Positions 7,372 through 7,976 of a stretch of DNA of 7,976 bases are shown piece after piece. The position numbers and the translations under genes are program-made. This DNA comes from Muribaculaceae bacterium (GTDB taxonomy: Bacteria; Bacteroidota; Bacteroidia; Bacteroidales; Muribaculaceae): positions 1 through 7,976 of the forward strand of contig VSPG01000058.1 in assembly GCA_009775265.1 (NCBI GenBank), written 5' to 3'. The notes under the pieces were generated by a model. That model did no database searches. It was not told where the DNA came from and saw only the letters and a list, made by a program, of their open reading frames with translations. Positions within the stretch are counted from its first letter, which is position 1. Each line of letters begins with the position of its first letter.

Positions 7372-7403
7372 CAAACGTAAGACAGCTTTTTCAATTATGC
7401 AAA
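7372..7403 (-). promoter_or_regulatory. Sigma-ABfr-type promoter of the ABC/GntR operon
   Basis: On the minus strand TTTG (7400-7403) is followed after 20 nt by TACGTTTG (7372-7379). This matches the Bacteroidetes housekeeping consensus of a -33 TTTG and a -7 TAnnTTTG in both sequence and spacing. The start of transcription should be near 7365, about 45 nt before the 32-aa ORF and 150 nt before the ATPase. Confidence 0.7.
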
Positions 7404-7490
7404 TTTTCCTGCAATTTTTTTTATTTTATGGTAAAACAAGTGTTTTTCAGACGCACGATATGGGATGGAATAAACCATGTAGAGTGCAAG

Positions 7491-7508
7491 AGCTGCATCG
7501 ATGCGGCT
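7491..7508. repeat. Near-perfect 18-bp palindrome
   Basis: AGCTGCATCGATGCGGCT has a perfect 10-bp core (GCATCGATGC, 7495-7504) and pairs outward through AGC/GCT with one T:G mismatch. It is a GC-rich island in AT-rich surroundings. It could be a protein-binding site; nothing nearby tells which. Confidence 0.3.
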
Positions 7509-7541
7509 ACGCGCTTATGAGGCCAGTATATCATCTCAGGA

Positions 7542-7572
7542 TAATATGTCTAAAATATTTTTTGACATATTA
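7542..7572. repeat. 9-bp inverted repeat, AT-rich hairpin
   Basis: TAATATGTC (7542-7550) and GACATATTA (7564-7572) are exact inverted copies separated by 13 nt of T/A-rich sequence. Its ATGTCTAA (7546-7553) is shared with the core of the direct repeat at 7659-7690, so one binding protein might recognise both. As a terminator it would be weak, since the stem is almost all A/T. Confidence 0.4.
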
Positions 7573-7658
7573 CCTGTATATTATATAAGATGAAATTGTT
7601 TATACGCCACTGCCAACTTGAGTTTTGTATTCGAAACGCACTATATCTACCATTTTAT

Positions 7659-7690
7659 GAAAATGTCTAACTTGCCGAAAATGTCTAACT
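7659..7690. repeat. 14-bp direct repeat, two copies
   Basis: GAAAATGTCTAACT occurs at 7659-7672 and again at 7677-7690, separated by TGCC, so the period is 18 bp. The copies are identical. Tandem spacing of this kind suits an operator or iteron-like protein-binding site, though two copies only is too few for a replication origin call. Confidence 0.45.
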
Positions 7691-7725
7691 AAACTTCAAG
7701 TATTCATTGAAAAATGTATAAATAA

Positions 7726-7760
7726 AACTGGAGTGTAGCCCGATAAGCTACACTCCAGTT
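7726..7760 (-). terminator. Strong intrinsic terminator, minus strand
   Basis: A 14-bp perfect stem, AACTGGAGTGTAGC (7726-7739) with its inverse at 7747-7760, closes a 7-nt loop. On the minus strand the stem is followed at once by TTTATTTATAC, a good U-rich tract; on the plus strand CGTTATCG follows, so termination is directed leftward. It would end transcription of the gene at the right edge or of the small unit at 7782-7849. Confidence 0.8.
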
Positions 7761-7781
7761 CGTTATCGTTGATTAAGGGGA

Positions 7782-7808
7782 TTACTTCACTTCCTCAAAT
7801 CTAACCAT
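7782..7808 (-). other. 8-codon micro-ORF ahead of the terminator
   Basis: ATG at 7808 reads MVRFEEVK and stops at TAA 7782-7784, 21 nt before the terminator stem. In-frame sequence upstream reaches a stop three codons before the ATG, so it is not the tail of a longer intact frame. The sequence reads like an ordinary protein C-terminus placed at the usual distance from a terminator, so it may be the remnant of a deleted gene; a leader peptide or chance are the alternatives. Confidence 0.25.
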
Positions 7809-7826
7809 ATTTGATTGTCAATATTT

Positions 7827-7849
7827 TAGTGTCGTATGGTACAAATATG
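7827..7849 (-). promoter_or_regulatory. Second copy of the operator half-site with a -7-like box
   Basis: TAGTGTCGTATG at 7827-7838 is identical over 12 bases to 7354-7365 in the ABC operon's operator. As there, it lies just downstream (minus strand) of a -7-like element, here CATATTTG (7842-7849), one base off TAnnTTTG. The second palindrome arm is lost (GGTAC in place of GACACT) and no TTTG is found 19-21 nt upstream, so a functional promoter is doubtful. Confidence 0.4.
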
Positions 7850-7893
7850 AGATTTCAAATAGCTAAGAATGATATCATTTACTTCATCGTTTC

Positions 7894-7976
7894 TTATTTT
7901 AGAAGGATAATTTTTGCCCAGTTGGGAAGATCCTCCACATAGCGTTTCGCAAGCTCACCATCACTTAATCGGAACA
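7894..7976 (-). CDS. C-terminal end of an unidentified protein (partial)
   Basis: A frame open to the right edge gives 26 residues, FRLSDGELAKRY then VEDLPNWAKIILLK, and a TAA stop at 7894-7896. The mix of charged, aromatic and aliphatic residues is protein-like, in contrast to the other frames here, and the next clear signal on this strand is the terminator at 7726-7760. I do not recognise the family from this fragment. The 133 nt between stop and terminator hold the second operator copy and the micro-ORF, so a separate short transcript may lie between. Confidence 0.5.
   Translation of the reverse strand, partial: FRLSDGELAKRYVEDLPNWAKIILLK

Larger units (their letters stand above)
7404..7725. 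other. AT-rich intergenic region without a convincing gene
   Basis: This stretch is strongly AT-rich compared with the genes on its left. Frames of 63 codons (plus, 7397-7588) and 37 codons (minus) exist but have unconvincing composition and no start context. I see two structured parts, listed separately: an inverted repeat at 7542-7572 and a 14-bp direct repeat at 7659-7690. No tRNA or rRNA pattern is visible. Confidence 0.5.

Noticed and set aside
7424..7537. 37-codon minus-strand frame starting MIYWPHKRVAAS
   Set aside because: No start context, no membrane segment or motif, and it includes the palindrome at 7491-7508; not distinguishable from chance.
7397..7588. 63-codon plus-strand frame starting MQIFLQFFLFYGKT
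   Set aside because: It overlaps the minus-strand promoter, has an atypical composition rich in Cys, His and Tyr, and no domain; more likely chance in AT-rich DNA.
7404..7725. CRISPR array or plasmid origin from the direct repeats
   Set aside because: Only two 14-bp copies with a 4-nt spacer; no spacer array, no cas genes, no replication protein in the window.
7856..7859. TTTG on the minus strand as -33 box for the second operator
   Set aside because: Only 6 nt from the -7-like box, far short of the 19-21 nt needed.

Overview
The window looks like a chromosomal segment of a Bacteroidales bacterium (Bacteroidetes). The support is a TonB-dependent receptor with an N-terminal carboxypeptidase-regulatory-like domain, a DUF4374-type lipoprotein with an acidic surface-export signal, AT-rich gene starts without Shine-Dalgarno sequences, and one promoter that fits the Bacteroidetes sigma-ABfr consensus (TTTG, 20 nt, TAnnTTTG). 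The family cannot be fixed from this sequence; Muribaculaceae, Bacteroides or a relative would all fit.

Region 1 (1-4902, plus strand) is a three-gene operon: TonB-dependent receptor (5' end outside the window), surface lipoprotein, and PepSY-type inner-membrane protein. Gene order, domain content and spacing match the xenosiderophore utilization locus xusABC described in Bacteroides thetaiotaomicron. The expected job is capture of ferric catecholate siderophores made by other bacteria (XusB), passage across the outer membrane (XusA), and handling or reduction at the inner membrane (XusC). A 44-nt hairpin closes the operon and lies between it and the convergent operon.

Region 2 (5068-7403, minus strand) is a compact operon read leftward. 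It has a sigma-ABfr-like promoter with an overlapping palindromic operator, a candidate 32-aa hydrophobic peptide, an ABC ATPase, a six-helix ABC permease, a YtrA-type GntR repressor, and a 33-aa single-helix membrane peptide. Two of the joins are ATGA stop/start overlaps, so translational coupling is likely. The two small genes are easily missed by gene finders. The GntR protein probably represses its own operon through the palindrome at the promoter.

Region 3 (7404-7893) is AT-rich and has no convincing long gene. It holds a hairpin-forming inverted repeat, a 14-bp direct repeat, a strong minus-strand terminator, a second copy of a 12-bp operator motif, and an 8-codon micro-ORF that sits just before the terminator. 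Together the last three resemble a miniature transcription unit or the scar of a deleted gene. At the right edge (7894-7976) is the C-terminal end of an unidentified minus-strand gene.

No wholly new multi-gene system is evident. The least explained parts are the two small membrane ORFs of the ABC operon and the repeated operator with its mini-unit in region 3.
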